From an uncultured Bacteroidales bacterium (GTDB taxonomy: Bacteria > Bacteroidota > Bacteroidia > Bacteroidales > Paludibacteraceae), in NCBI GenBank assembly GCA_902798385.1, contig CADBWK010000010.1, positions 1 through 62,724 on the forward strand: DNA of 62,724 nucleotides. The letters run 5' to 3'. The position numbers and the translations under genes were made by a program. Under the pieces are notes generated by a model that saw only the letters and a list, made by a program, of their open reading frames with translations, did not search any database and had not been told where the DNA came from. Of this stretch, positions 37,547 to 44,543 are shown in pieces; position 1 is the stretch's first letter, and each line of letters begins with the position of its first letter.

Positions 37547-38230
37547 TTAACGCGCTACGATTTCGTTGACTTTCTTCTGTGCGGCCTTTTGGAGCTTGAT
37601 GCAGAAGTAGATCAGAGCGAAGAAACAGATACCTCCTGCGACGGGATCGACCGAGCCGCTCATGGCTAAGGAATCATAGACGCCATGCGCCAAAACGGGC
37701 ATTAAGAAGATCTTGGCGGCAGTCTTTGTGGAGTGATCCACAAAGTGATAAATCGCGTAATAGTAGCCCATTATGATGGCGAAAGCATAGTGTCCGGGAA
37801 CGGCCAGAAGAGCGCGCATAACCGCGACGGAAGCCCATCCTTCTCCGCTGGAGAGGACATAACCGACGTTCTCTATCGCGGCAAAGCCGAGTCCGACACA
37901 AACGGCATAAACGATGCCGTCGAAATGCTCGTCAAAATACGGGTTTTTGCGGAGGATGAGCCACAAAGCCAGAAGTTTGGCTGCCTCTTCCGGAACTGCT
38001 GCCACCAAGAAGGCTTCGAGGGTAGTTCCGAAGAGTGTGGTAGGTTCACCTCCGGCAAAGAGCCAATGCATGACAGAGCTCTCTACGTAAGCGACAGGAA
38101 TACAGATGATTACACCGGCTAAAAGGGCACGAAAAAGCCATTGGAAGGGCTCGGGTTGAGCATCTTTGCGCCAGATATAAAGGAAGAGTAACAATGCGGG
38201 CAACAGCGCCGCGGCAAGCATGAGATACAT
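37547..38230 (-). CDS. PrsW-family intramembrane metalloprotease
   Basis: 227 aa with about seven membrane helices. The PrsW motifs are present: AVPEEAAKL (EExxK), IENVGYVLS, PGHYAFAIIMG and VLAHGVYDSL, which supply the Glu/His metal ligands. In Firmicutes PrsW cleaves an anti-sigma factor; the substrate here is unknown. It lies 11 bp after the orphan gene and ends at an intrinsic terminator. Confidence 0.88.
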   Translation of the reverse strand: MYLMLAAALLPALLLFLYIWRKDAQPEPFQWLFRALLAGVIICIPVAYVESSVMHWLFAGGEPTTLFGTTLEAFLVAAVPEEAAKLLALWLILRKNPYFDEHFDGIVYAVCVGLGFAAIENVGYVLSSGEGWASVAVMRALLAVPGHYAFAIIMGYYYAIYHFVDHSTKTAAKIFLMPVLAHGVYDSLAMSGSVDPVAGGICFFALIYFCIKLQKAAQKKVNEIVAR

Positions 38231-38241
38231 AGTGGTATGGA

Positions 38242-38679
38242 TTAGTTTTTGAGTTCCTGATAAATCATTGCCCGGACGAAGTTGTCGAAGCGGTAATATT
38301 TGCGCGGTTTACCGTCTTTTCCGAGCGGGGCTTGAGGATCAGATTCACCCTCCAGTTGCGCCATAAAACGCTGTTTGTACTGCGCCACTTTTTCGCGCTC
38401 TTCGGGAGTCGCCGAATCGGGATTTTTGAAGGCTTTCATTAAGGCTGTAGTACGTTTAGCCGCCTCTCCAAAGTGCTGTAAATGCGCAAGTTCCGCGCCT
38501 TTTGGAGGATTGTACGTATAGTTTCTTTTGCGCACCTGATAATACGATTCACTAGCGCACTTTCTGGTGAGTTGTCCATCAGGCGTGCGGAGATGTTTTC
38601 TGCGTACAATGAGTTCGTGTTTGCTGTCGAACGCACCTAGTACGTCGTCAATGCCAGCTGAGAATTCAATTTTTGCCAT
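38242..38679 (-). CDS. Hypothetical protein, 145 aa
   Basis: Not recognised. Basic, probably helical, rich in Lys/Arg/Tyr with SYYQVRKRNYTYNPPKG and a C-terminal YYRFDNFVRAMIYQELKN. No signal peptide or membrane helix, so cytoplasmic. It has a clear promoter and an unusually repetitive 5' leader (five 11-bp units). PrsW follows 11 bp downstream, so the two share a transcript. Confidence 0.75.
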   Translation of the reverse strand: MAKIEFSAGIDDVLGAFDSKHELIVRRKHLRTPDGQLTRKCASESYYQVRKRNYTYNPPKGAELAHLQHFGEAAKRTTALMKAFKNPDSATPEEREKVAQYKQRFMAQLEGESDPQAPLGKDGKPRKYYRFDNFVRAMIYQELKN

Positions 38680-38740
38680 TTTTCGATATGTTTTGGGTTA
38701 AATTTTTTGTCAATTTGGTGTTTTAGGATACCAAAATAAC

Positions 38741-38795
38741 CTACTAATCACCTACTAATCACCTACTAATCACCTACTAGTATCCTACTAATATC
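38741..38795 (-). repeat. 11-bp tandem array in the leader of the 145-aa gene
   Basis: Plus strand: ctactaatcac three times, then ctactagtatc and ctactaatatc. It lies between promoter and start codon, so it is transcribed as part of the 5' leader. Confidence 0.95.
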
Positions 38796-38820
38796 GGACT
38801 AAAAGTACCTAAATTGGTTG

Positions 38821-38852
38821 CAAAGGTACAACAAAAATTTGGGATTTGCAAA
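38821..38852 (-). promoter_or_regulatory. Promoter of the 145-aa gene and prsW
   Basis: TTTG (38852-38849), 20-nt spacer ending TTTTTGTTG, TACCTTTG (38828-38821). Transcription would start near 38814, giving a leader of about 135 nt. Confidence 0.9.
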
Positions 38853-38891
38853 TTTTCGGGGACGAAAAATGAAAGAAAAATGGATTTTTTG

Positions 38892-40220
38892 TTAAAAAAG
38901 AGATCCGGACGAGCAAAAAATGACCAACCGAAGCGGACGGGAATCGTCGTCTGCTGTTTTGAATTGCAGGAGTACCGGATCGTCGGGTTTAGGAAGGCGG
39001 ACACCGACTAATTCTGTCCATGGGGACAGTCTGTCTGCCGCTTTGCGTCTGCGTTGAATAGAACGTGTGGAGTCATTTTTACGCTTATGGCTCACGTTCG
39101 GCTGGAAGGGTTCTATGATACGTAGTTGTTCCGCCAGTACGATTTGCTCTGCAGAGGCTACGAAGAGGGCTTCTTTGGATATCCGGCTGCAGTATTCGGC
39201 AAAACGTGTACGGTCAGATTTGTTCATTCCAAGAGCGACGCTCTTGTATCGACCCGGTGCGTCTTTGAACATCAACTTTTTCCAGAGCGGGCACTCAATT
39301 TCTTCTGAGATATAATACGGTTGTTCAGCCGGCACGTAGAAAAAACGCAGTTTCTTACCTTGGATACGAACAGAACGGGTCAATGGCGGTTCTTCCGAGA
39401 TCGGTTGTAGCATGGGATCATTTGGTAAGGTTAATGCGACACGAAAACCAATATATTCGGTGGCAGTCTCGGGTAGATGCCAACGACGTACGGAGAGGTG
39501 GCTGTTCGCGATACACTCATCGTAACTACCGCCCCGTACAATGCGGTAACGGCCTGTGTCGGCGCCGCACGGATCGGGCTGTGTGCTGAGCGTATAATGA
39601 CCATAGATGTCCCGGCACCATTCCGACACATTACCGGTCATGTCGTAAAGGCCTAATTCGTTCGGGTGTTTGCGACCAACCGGGTGTTTCCAATTGCCGG
39701 AACAGGGATAGATCCAACCGACGCTATCCGCCTCATTTCCACCGGCAAAACGGAACTTCTTGCTCTTCGCTCCACCTCTTGCCGCATATTCCCACTCTGC
39801 CTCTGTCGGCAGACGGAAAGGCAATCCTGTGATGCTGTCCAACCTCCGCACAAACTCCTGACAATCGAGCCATGAGACGTACGAGATAGGCACTGTCGGA
39901 TAGCCTTTCGGGTTGATAATCTCCCGCTCGGGCATTACCGCGCGCCAGAGTTGTACGGTCACTTCGGTGGTTGCCATGTAAAAAGGAGAAAGGAAAACCA
40001 GATGAGCCGGTTTGTCGGTATAGAGATCTCTATCTGTCTGATCGAGTGTAGCGCCCATCATAAACGAACCTCCTTCCACGCGCTGCATGGTAAAGTTGAC
40101 ACCGTTGATGGCGATTTCCAAGCGTTGCAATGAATCAGGTACAACCGGCTTATGTTTCCGCGCAAACAGCGGCAACACAAGGCATAACAACCCGATTAGT
40201 ATGATGCTTTTTCGACACAC
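38892..40220 (-). CDS. Formylglycine-generating-enzyme-like (SUMF1 domain) secreted protein
   Basis: 442 aa beginning with GTG and a signal peptide (SIILIGLLCLVLPLFA). About 35-265 is a SUMF1/FGE-like C-lectin fold: GGSFMMGATLDQTDRD, SPFYMATTEVTVQLW, FRLPTEAEWEYAARGG, YDMTGNVSEWCRD and RIVRGGSYDE. From about 275 on, a second part (KKLRFFYVPAEQPYYISEE, CPLWKKLM, LVGVRLPKPDD) looks like a decayed second copy, which I infer from motif order only. Bacteroidota use such domains in surface lipoproteins (GldK/PorK is one), but there is no lipobox here. Function unclear. Confidence 0.8.
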   Translation of the reverse strand: MCRKSIILIGLLCLVLPLFARKHKPVVPDSLQRLEIAINGVNFTMQRVEGGSFMMGATLDQTDRDLYTDKPAHLVFLSPFYMATTEVTVQLWRAVMPEREIINPKGYPTVPISYVSWLDCQEFVRRLDSITGLPFRLPTEAEWEYAARGGAKSKKFRFAGGNEADSVGWIYPCSGNWKHPVGRKHPNELGLYDMTGNVSEWCRDIYGHYTLSTQPDPCGADTGRYRIVRGGSYDECIANSHLSVRRWHLPETATEYIGFRVALTLPNDPMLQPISEEPPLTRSVRIQGKKLRFFYVPAEQPYYISEEIECPLWKKLMFKDAPGRYKSVALGMNKSDRTRFAEYCSRISKEALFVASAEQIVLAEQLRIIEPFQPNVSHKRKNDSTRSIQRRRKAADRLSPWTELVGVRLPKPDDPVLLQFKTADDDSRPLRLVIFCSSGSLF

Positions 40221-40222
40221 GC

Positions 40223-40321
40223 CTCATTGGCAACAAATAGTGTGCCAAAAATGAGCGGGCAATAACTCGGACTTGGCAAGATAGCTACAAAACATGCCCC
40301 CGAGAGAGTACTATCCTTGCC
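40223..40321 (-). promoter_or_regulatory. Structured leader of the FGE-like gene
   Basis: Two hairpins are seen. One (40223-40255, arms CTCATTGGCA and TGCC-A5-TGAG) ends 2 bp before the GTG start codon. The other (40275-40284 with 40311-40321, GGCAAGATAG/CTATCCTTGCC with one bulge) interlocks with a CTCGG/CCGAG pair (40266-40270 with 40300-40304), so a pseudoknot is possible. No clear promoter; a weak TATATTTG lies at 40345-40338. Confidence 0.5.
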
Positions 40322-40350
40322 AAACCCATGCTTTGAACAAATATACTCTC

Positions 40351-40409
40351 AAAAAGACACAAGGTAAAAGAAAAAGACACAAGGTAAAAGAAAAAGACAC
40401 AAGGTAAAG
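40351..40409. repeat. 20-bp tandem repeat, three copies
   Basis: Unit aaaaagacacaaggtaaaag at 40351-40370 and 40371-40390, the third copy one base shorter (40391-40409). It lies between the 69-aa gene and the FGE-like gene. Confidence 0.95.
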
Positions 40410-40457
40410 AAAATGGGCGGAAGGGACGGGGCGAAACATAGACGCGAGTATAGGATA

Positions 40458-40667
40458 CTAGCGAGTGCGGGATGACCGGTTTTTCTTTATGAGTCTATAT
40501 AGTTCCATGCTCCGATCCCATAGACCAAGAAGGAGTCCGAGGATTCCGATGGCGACACCCGTCTTACAAGCCCAGCAACCACAATACAGGACTTTCATCA
40601 TACTCAAATAGGAGAAAGAGAAAATCAAGACAAGCAATAGTTTGAGAGCCCAAATGACGTATTTCAT
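40458..40667 (-). CDS. Small membrane protein, 69 aa
   Basis: Two hydrophobic segments (VIWALKLLLVLIFSFSYLSMM and VAIGILGLLLGLW) around CGCWACK, with a basic C-terminus. No family recognised. A good promoter stands 20 bp upstream of the start, which supports it as a real gene despite its size. Confidence 0.7.
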   Translation of the reverse strand: MKYVIWALKLLLVLIFSFSYLSMMKVLYCGCWACKTGVAIGILGLLLGLWDRSMELYRLIKKNRSSRTR

Positions 40668-40687
40668 AATAATTTGAATTTATAGTG

Positions 40688-40719
40688 CAAAATTACAACA
40701 AAAATTCGACATATGCAAG
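40688..40719 (-). promoter_or_regulatory. Promoter of the 69-aa membrane gene
   Basis: CTTG (40719-40716), 20-nt spacer CATATGTCGAATTTTTGTTG, TAATTTTG (40695-40688). The upstream side is inside a 50-bp repeat shared with the promoter at 42002. Confidence 0.88.
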
Positions 40720-40757
40720 AGGAAATGAAAAATTGCCGCAAATATGCAGCAAAAATG
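40708..40757 (-). repeat. 50-bp promoter-upstream repeat, copy 1
   Basis: Matches 42022-42071 with one mismatch in 50. It starts in the promoter spacer, covers the -33 element and runs upstream. Confidence 0.95.
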
Positions 40758-40759
40758 CA

Positions 40760-41062
40760 AATAAGAAGGCGGCATCATCGATAAAAATAAGAAACGGGAA
40801 TGCACGAAATTAAAATGCGGAGACCTCGCGGGCGGGGCGGGGCGGTGCGGCGGATATAGCCGAATGACATTCTTAACCCGCAAGGGGTACGATTATTTTG
40901 GGACAATAGACGACGTGACGACGCGAGGGCGAAGGGGTCCGAGAACGCGGATGGAAACACCGGATACTATCCGGTAAAATGGACGAAGCTACATATGCCG
41001 GCATAGAATGCGGGGATAATGAACGGAGGATTATTGGGGCGGCGGATAACATCCGCCTGTAA
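40760..41062. other. Non-coding stretch with GC-rich hairpins
   Basis: No gene seen. It contains the second copy of the TTCTTA-hairpin-ACGATTATT element (40870-40897), a GC-rich run near 40829, and perfect inverted repeats ACCGGA/TCCGGT (40959-40975), ATGCCGGCAT (40995-41004) and GGCGGAT/ATCCGCC (41041-41057). Base composition is more GC-rich than the neighbours. Confidence 0.6.
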
Positions 41063-41067
41063 TACGA

Positions 41068-41097
41068 AGAAAAAACGCCCGAGGGGTGGCTCGGGCG
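41068..41097 (-). terminator. Intrinsic terminator after the DUF805 gene
   Basis: Stem CGCCCGAG/CTCGGGCG (41076-41083 with 41090-41097), followed on the minus strand by a run of T. Confidence 0.88.
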
Positions 41098-41119
41098 AAG
41101 AGAGTTATTGAAAGACAGG

Positions 41120-41977
41120 CTATTTCTTTTTAGTCAAAAATATGCATGCTAAAATGCCGGACAAAAGACTAAGCCACATCAAAGTGAAGCATGAAACCAT
41201 CACTATTTGACTACCACCAGGCCAGTGCATATGTCTGCAGACGAACCCCACAATAGCCAGAGCAAGGAAGATAAAAGCAGTACCCTCCACATTACGCAGA
41301 TGCTTAGCTACAGAGAGTCCCTCTTCTACGTAAGCATTTAAAGCGCCATGCATGAAGACGTATATCGCCAGACAGAGGCACAATAAAGCGACAAGAAGAG
41401 GTACTACGACGCAAAGCATAGAAGTACCACCAGGCCAATGCAATGTTCTAAATAAGATACCATTAATCAACACGGCTCCAATAAAACCGCTGTACAAGGC
41501 CAATACGCCCTGAAAAGTTTGTTTTTTCATATTTACGCTAATTTCTTCGTTTTTAATTATGTTGATGTCAGATTCTTGCTCGAAGGGATTTTCACCGTAT
41601 TCATTAGCCGTGGGTTGAGACGGCATAAGGGTGAATACCAATACTACAAAACGGGCTATTGGAGCAAAACTGAGCAATATCCACCATCCAGAACGGCCTA
41701 TATCATGCAAGCGCCGTATACCAACACAAATAGAAGGTACTACTAACAATACAGAAATACTACTCATCAAGCCGATAACCAGTAATGCGCCGAGCACTTG
41801 GGCGCCACTTACTCGGTGGAGATTTAACATCAATACTGCCGATAACGTATAAATGACAATATAAACAAGGTACGTAAATAACGTAAACCACCAATATTCC
41901 GCACGAGATGCTCGACCGGAAATGGTTGAATACTTTTGCTTTAGGCAGATGGATATCGCTTCTTTAAAAGACATCAT
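41120..41977 (-). CDS. DUF805 membrane protein fused to a GldL-like two-helix repeat
   Basis: 285 aa. Residues 1-135 are a DUF805 domain (GRASRAEYWWFTLF, RRLHDIGRSGWW) with about four membrane helices. After a charged linker, residues 150-285 form a second membrane module of four helices in which the phrase HWPGG occurs twice (FRTLHWPGG, CRHMHWPGG). LHWPG is also found in GldL/PorL and other Bacteroidota membrane proteins; similarity is by motif only. Role unknown. Own promoter and terminator. Confidence 0.8.
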   Translation of the reverse strand: MMSFKEAISICLKQKYSTISGRASRAEYWWFTLFTYLVYIVIYTLSAVLMLNLHRVSGAQVLGALLVIGLMSSISVLLVVPSICVGIRRLHDIGRSGWWILLSFAPIARFVVLVFTLMPSQPTANEYGENPFEQESDINIIKNEEISVNMKKQTFQGVLALYSGFIGAVLINGILFRTLHWPGGTSMLCVVVPLLVALLCLCLAIYVFMHGALNAYVEEGLSVAKHLRNVEGTAFIFLALAIVGFVCRHMHWPGGSQIVMVSCFTLMWLSLLSGILACIFLTKKK

Positions 41978-42001
41978 AATGATATGCTGCTAATTTTGCT
42001 G

Positions 42002-42033
42002 CAAAGGTACTATATTTTTCGGACATATGCAAG
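42002..42033 (-). promoter_or_regulatory. Promoter of the DUF805 gene
   Basis: CTTG (42033-42030), 20-nt spacer CATATGTCCGAAAAATATAG, TACCTTTG (42009-42002). Confidence 0.9.
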
Positions 42034-42071
42034 AGGAAAGGAAAAATTGCCGCAAATATGCAGCAAAAATG
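42022..42071 (-). repeat. 50-bp promoter-upstream repeat, copy 2
   Basis: Copy of 40708-40757 with one base change; same position relative to the promoter. Confidence 0.95.
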
Positions 42072-42093
42072 ATCAAAGAAGAAGGCGAGATTG

Positions 42094-42549
42094 TCAACGG
42101 CAAAGATCGTCGGTGTCGAGGAGGATGGTGACCGGACCATCATTGATAAAATCGACTTTCATGTCTGCGCCAAAGCGGCCGGTTTCGACACGGAGGTTGT
42201 ATTGAGTCCGCAGCGTTTCATTGAAATAATCGTACAAGGGGGCCGCCGTTTCGGGTCGTGCAGCACGGATGAAGGAAGGTCTATTGCCTTTGCGGCAATC
42301 GGCATAAAGGGTAAACTGCGAGATACTCAGCACAGCGCCACCGACTTCGTTGAGCGCGAGGTTCATCTTGCCGTCGGCATCCTCGAAAACACGCAGTTGC
42401 GCAATTTTCTTCGCCAACACATCCGCTTGTTCGCGGGAGTCGGTGTCTGTAATGCCGACAAGCAACAGGAAGCCCTTATCAATTCGACCGACGGTATCCC
42501 CGTCAATGCGCACTTCGGCGCGACTGCAACGCTGAACGACTACTCGCAT
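42094..42549 (-). CDS. dtd: D-aminoacyl-tRNA deacylase
   Basis: Removes D-amino acids (and glycine from tRNA-Ala) mischarged on tRNA. 151 aa from the ATG at 42549 ([13 protein letters not shown]). Family motifs [17 protein letters not shown] and the cross-subunit [11 protein letters not shown] are intact. It follows the next gene by 14 bp and is probably co-transcribed with it. Confidence 0.95.
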   Translation of the reverse strand: MRVVVQRCSRAEVRIDGDTVGRIDKGFLLLVGITDTDSREQADVLAKKIAQLRVFEDADGKMNLALNEVGGAVLSISQFTLYADCRKGNRPSFIRAARPETAAPLYDYFNETLRTQYNLRVETGRFGADMKVDFINDGPVTILLDTDDLCR

Positions 42550-42563
42550 AATGAAGTTTGATA

Positions 42564-43025
42564 TTAGAGATCGCCAGACCAGCCGTGACCTAAGTCCCAA
42601 TGCTCGTCGTATTTGAACTCAAAGTACGGTAAGGCGAAGTACTTTTCCAAAAGTGCTGTTAGTTCGTCCTCAATATCTTTTGCCCATTTACCGACAAAGA
42701 CCACAAAATGATCGACCGCCCATGCTACGCGACCACGCGGCACTTGTGTATAATCCCCACTAAACTTAGTTGGTTCGTGGTTGGCTAAAGCTTTAAAATA
42801 CTGCTTTTGCCAAATCTGACGATGTAGTGTCTGATAGTTTATATAAGGCAAACCTTTATCAGCCGCATCCTCTACCATCTTTGGCGTCAGCTCTTTCTTG
42901 TAAACGCCGAAGAAGTCGTGCTCTTGAGGATCATACCAGAAGATGCCGACTGCCGGCATAGGCTCATCGAACGACTTCATGTCCGCCATGATGGCTTCTT
43001 TTTCACTATGTGATAATGTAGTCAT
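42564..43025 (-). CDS. Conserved-looking protein with [12 protein letters not shown]-terminus, unknown function
   Basis: 153 aa from the ATG at 43025, chosen because the promoter sits just upstream. The protein has many Trp/His/Asp residues: [43 protein letters not shown], and ends [14 protein letters not shown] have a vague memory of this ending as a conserved orphan family but no named function. Cytoplasmic by sequence. First gene of a unit with dtd. Confidence 0.8.
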   Translation of the reverse strand: MTTLSHSEKEAIMADMKSFDEPMPAVGIFWYDPQEHDFFGVYKKELTPKMVEDAADKGLPYINYQTLHRQIWQKQYFKALANHEPTKFSGDYTQVPRGRVAWAVDHFVVFVGKWAKDIEDELTALLEKYFALPYFEFKYDEHWDLGHGWSGDL

Positions 43026-43051
43026 AACTATTATCCAAACCTTTGCGGGTG

Positions 43052-43083
43052 CAAAGGTACAACAAATTTTTGAAATATGCAAA
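43052..43083 (-). promoter_or_regulatory. Promoter of the 153-aa gene and dtd
   Basis: TTTG (43083-43080), 20-nt spacer CATATTTCAAAAATTTGTTG, TACCTTTG (43059-43052). Confidence 0.9.
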
Positions 43084-43169
43084 TATTTATGCAAAAAAGT
43101 TTGGCGGAATAGCGCCAAAAAGTAGACAGCCAAGAGCGGGCAATGATATTGCCCTGGAATGGACGAAGA

Positions 43170-43209
43170 TCAAAAGAAAATCCCCCGCTCTACCAGAGAG
43201 AGGGGGGAT
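43170..43209 (-). terminator. Terminator after the LRR gene
   Basis: Hairpin ATCCCCC/GGGGGAT around 43180-43209, followed on the minus strand by ATTTTCTTTTG. Confidence 0.75.
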
Positions 43210-43247
43210 GGAGGTTGCTGCAATGATGCAACAAAGGTGATTGGAGA

Positions 43248-44384
43248 TTATTTCACCTCTTGACCTGTAAGGGTGAATGTGTGATCACCACGGAGGATGA
43301 GGACTTGGCCATCTTTAATGACCTTGTTGGTGATGGATGATGGGGTGTTAGTGATTTGGTCAAGACCTTCCGGAATGATGCCGTCGGGTATCTGCGAAAT
43401 CGGTAAAATAGAGCCGAAGTTCTTCCATTGGTTGGCTGCTTTGTATGCATCAACACTCTCGTCCGGAACGTACAGAACCGCTGCACTAACATTGGTGTCG
43501 TAGAACGCGTTCATACCGAGTTCAGGAGTTGCAACGGCCTTACAAACCACATTTTTCAGATTTTTCATCGAGAAAGCATACATATTTGTTTCTTGGAGTC
43601 CGCTACCGATGATCAGCGTTTGAACTGCATCACAATCGTCAAATGCGTACTTTCCTACCGTTTCAACGCTGTTGGGCAGTTCAACGGCGGTGATGGCGAA
43701 GCAAGAAAAGAAAGCGTAACTATTGATCGTTTGAACGCCATCTTTTACGCGTATAAATCCCTTAGCGAAAGCGGAACAAGCACTAAGTGTTGTTTGGTTT
43801 TCATGGTCATAAACCATCGGTTCTTCCACGATGCCGTCTACCGTACGTGCGCCGGCATCAGGTCTGTTTTCGCGGCCTTCCGAATAGGCTACATTTGGCA
43901 CTCTACTAAAGGCTTCGTACCGGATCTCCGTAACATTATCCGGCACATACAAATTGGTCAGCGAGTAGCAACCATTCAGGGCGTGTTGGGCAATCAAGGA
44001 TAAGTTCGGGCCAATGGCAAAGGTATGTATGGAATGGCAATCCATGAATGCGTATTGATTAAGATGAACAAGGCTCTGCGGCAGAACGACGTCCTTGATG
44101 GATTTGGCGCCATTAAATGCCCATGAACCAATAGAAGTTAAGCCTTCCGGCAAATTCAGATACTCGATGTCCTCGATGAAAGAGCGCCAAGGCGTATTCG
44201 ATGAACCATAGTGAGGGATGAACCAGCTGTCCGATCCTTTGAGCGTAAAGGAAAGGATCTTAGTGTCGGTGTTATACGACCAATCCACGTTCACAGTGTC
44301 GGCACAAGTGCCATTAATCACTTCTGCTTTAGCAGTAAAGACGAATGCGCTGAGAAGCGCTACGAGAGTAAAAATCTTACGCAT
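43248..44384 (-). CDS. BspA-type leucine-rich-repeat (LRR_5) surface protein with C-terminal tail
   Basis: 378 aa from the ATG at 44384, which gives the signal peptide KIFTLVALLSAFVFTAKA and fits the promoter. About eight LRR_5 units follow (GLTSIGSWAFNGAKSIKDV, SLTNLYVPDNVTEI, NSVETVGKYAFDDCDAVQTL). The end has a linker encoded by a heptad repeat and the shared tail GQVLILRGDHTFTLTGQEVK. Such proteins are often exported adhesins; binding partner unknown. The long open frame upstream of the ATG is not coding. Confidence 0.88.
   Translation of the reverse strand: MRKIFTLVALLSAFVFTAKAEVINGTCADTVNVDWSYNTDTKILSFTLKGSDSWFIPHYGSSNTPWRSFIEDIEYLNLPEGLTSIGSWAFNGAKSIKDVVLPQSLVHLNQYAFMDCHSIHTFAIGPNLSLIAQHALNGCYSLTNLYVPDNVTEIRYEAFSRVPNVAYSEGRENRPDAGARTVDGIVEEPMVYDHENQTTLSACSAFAKGFIRVKDGVQTINSYAFFSCFAITAVELPNSVETVGKYAFDDCDAVQTLIIGSGLQETNMYAFSMKNLKNVVCKAVATPELGMNAFYDTNVSAAVLYVPDESVDAYKAANQWKNFGSILPISQIPDGIIPEGLDQITNTPSSITNKVIKDGQVLILRGDHTFTLTGQEVK
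43322..43358 (-). repeat. Heptad array in the linker before the LRR protein tail
   Basis: Minus strand: aatcact, aacaccc, catcatc, catcacc, aacaagg. It encodes ITNTPSSITNKV directly before the tail, as in the lyase at 4911. Confidence 0.65.
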
Positions 44385-44423
44385 AAAAATGATGGTTTTG
44401 TGAGTTAACAATTCTTTGCGGGG

Positions 44424-44455
44424 CAAAGGTACAACAAATTTTTGATATATGCAAG
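44424..44455 (-). promoter_or_regulatory. Promoter of the LRR gene
   Basis: CTTG (44455-44452), 20-nt spacer CATATATCAAAAATTTGTTG, TACCTTTG (44431-44424). Divergent from the promoter at 44503. Confidence 0.9.
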
Positions 44456-44502
44456 CAGAAAGAGGATTTTTAAAGAAAAAATAAGGAAAAACGCGCGCGG
44501 GC

Positions 44503-44533
44503 TTGCGTATGTAAAAAAAAATGAGTATCTTTG
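44503..44533 (+). promoter_or_regulatory. Promoter of the rightward eight-gene unit
   Basis: TTG (44503-44505), 20-nt spacer CGTATGTAAAAAAAAATGAG, TATCTTTG (44526-44533). The ATG at 44544 is only 10 bp downstream, so the leader is very short or absent. Confidence 0.9.
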
Positions 44534-44543
44534 CACCCGATTT

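Noticed and set aside
38741-38795. CRISPR array
   Set aside because: The 11-bp units are directly adjacent without spacers, and there are no cas genes.
40680-40883. Short minus-strand frame of 67 codons
   Set aside because: Runs through the promoter and 50-bp repeat; low-complexity translation.
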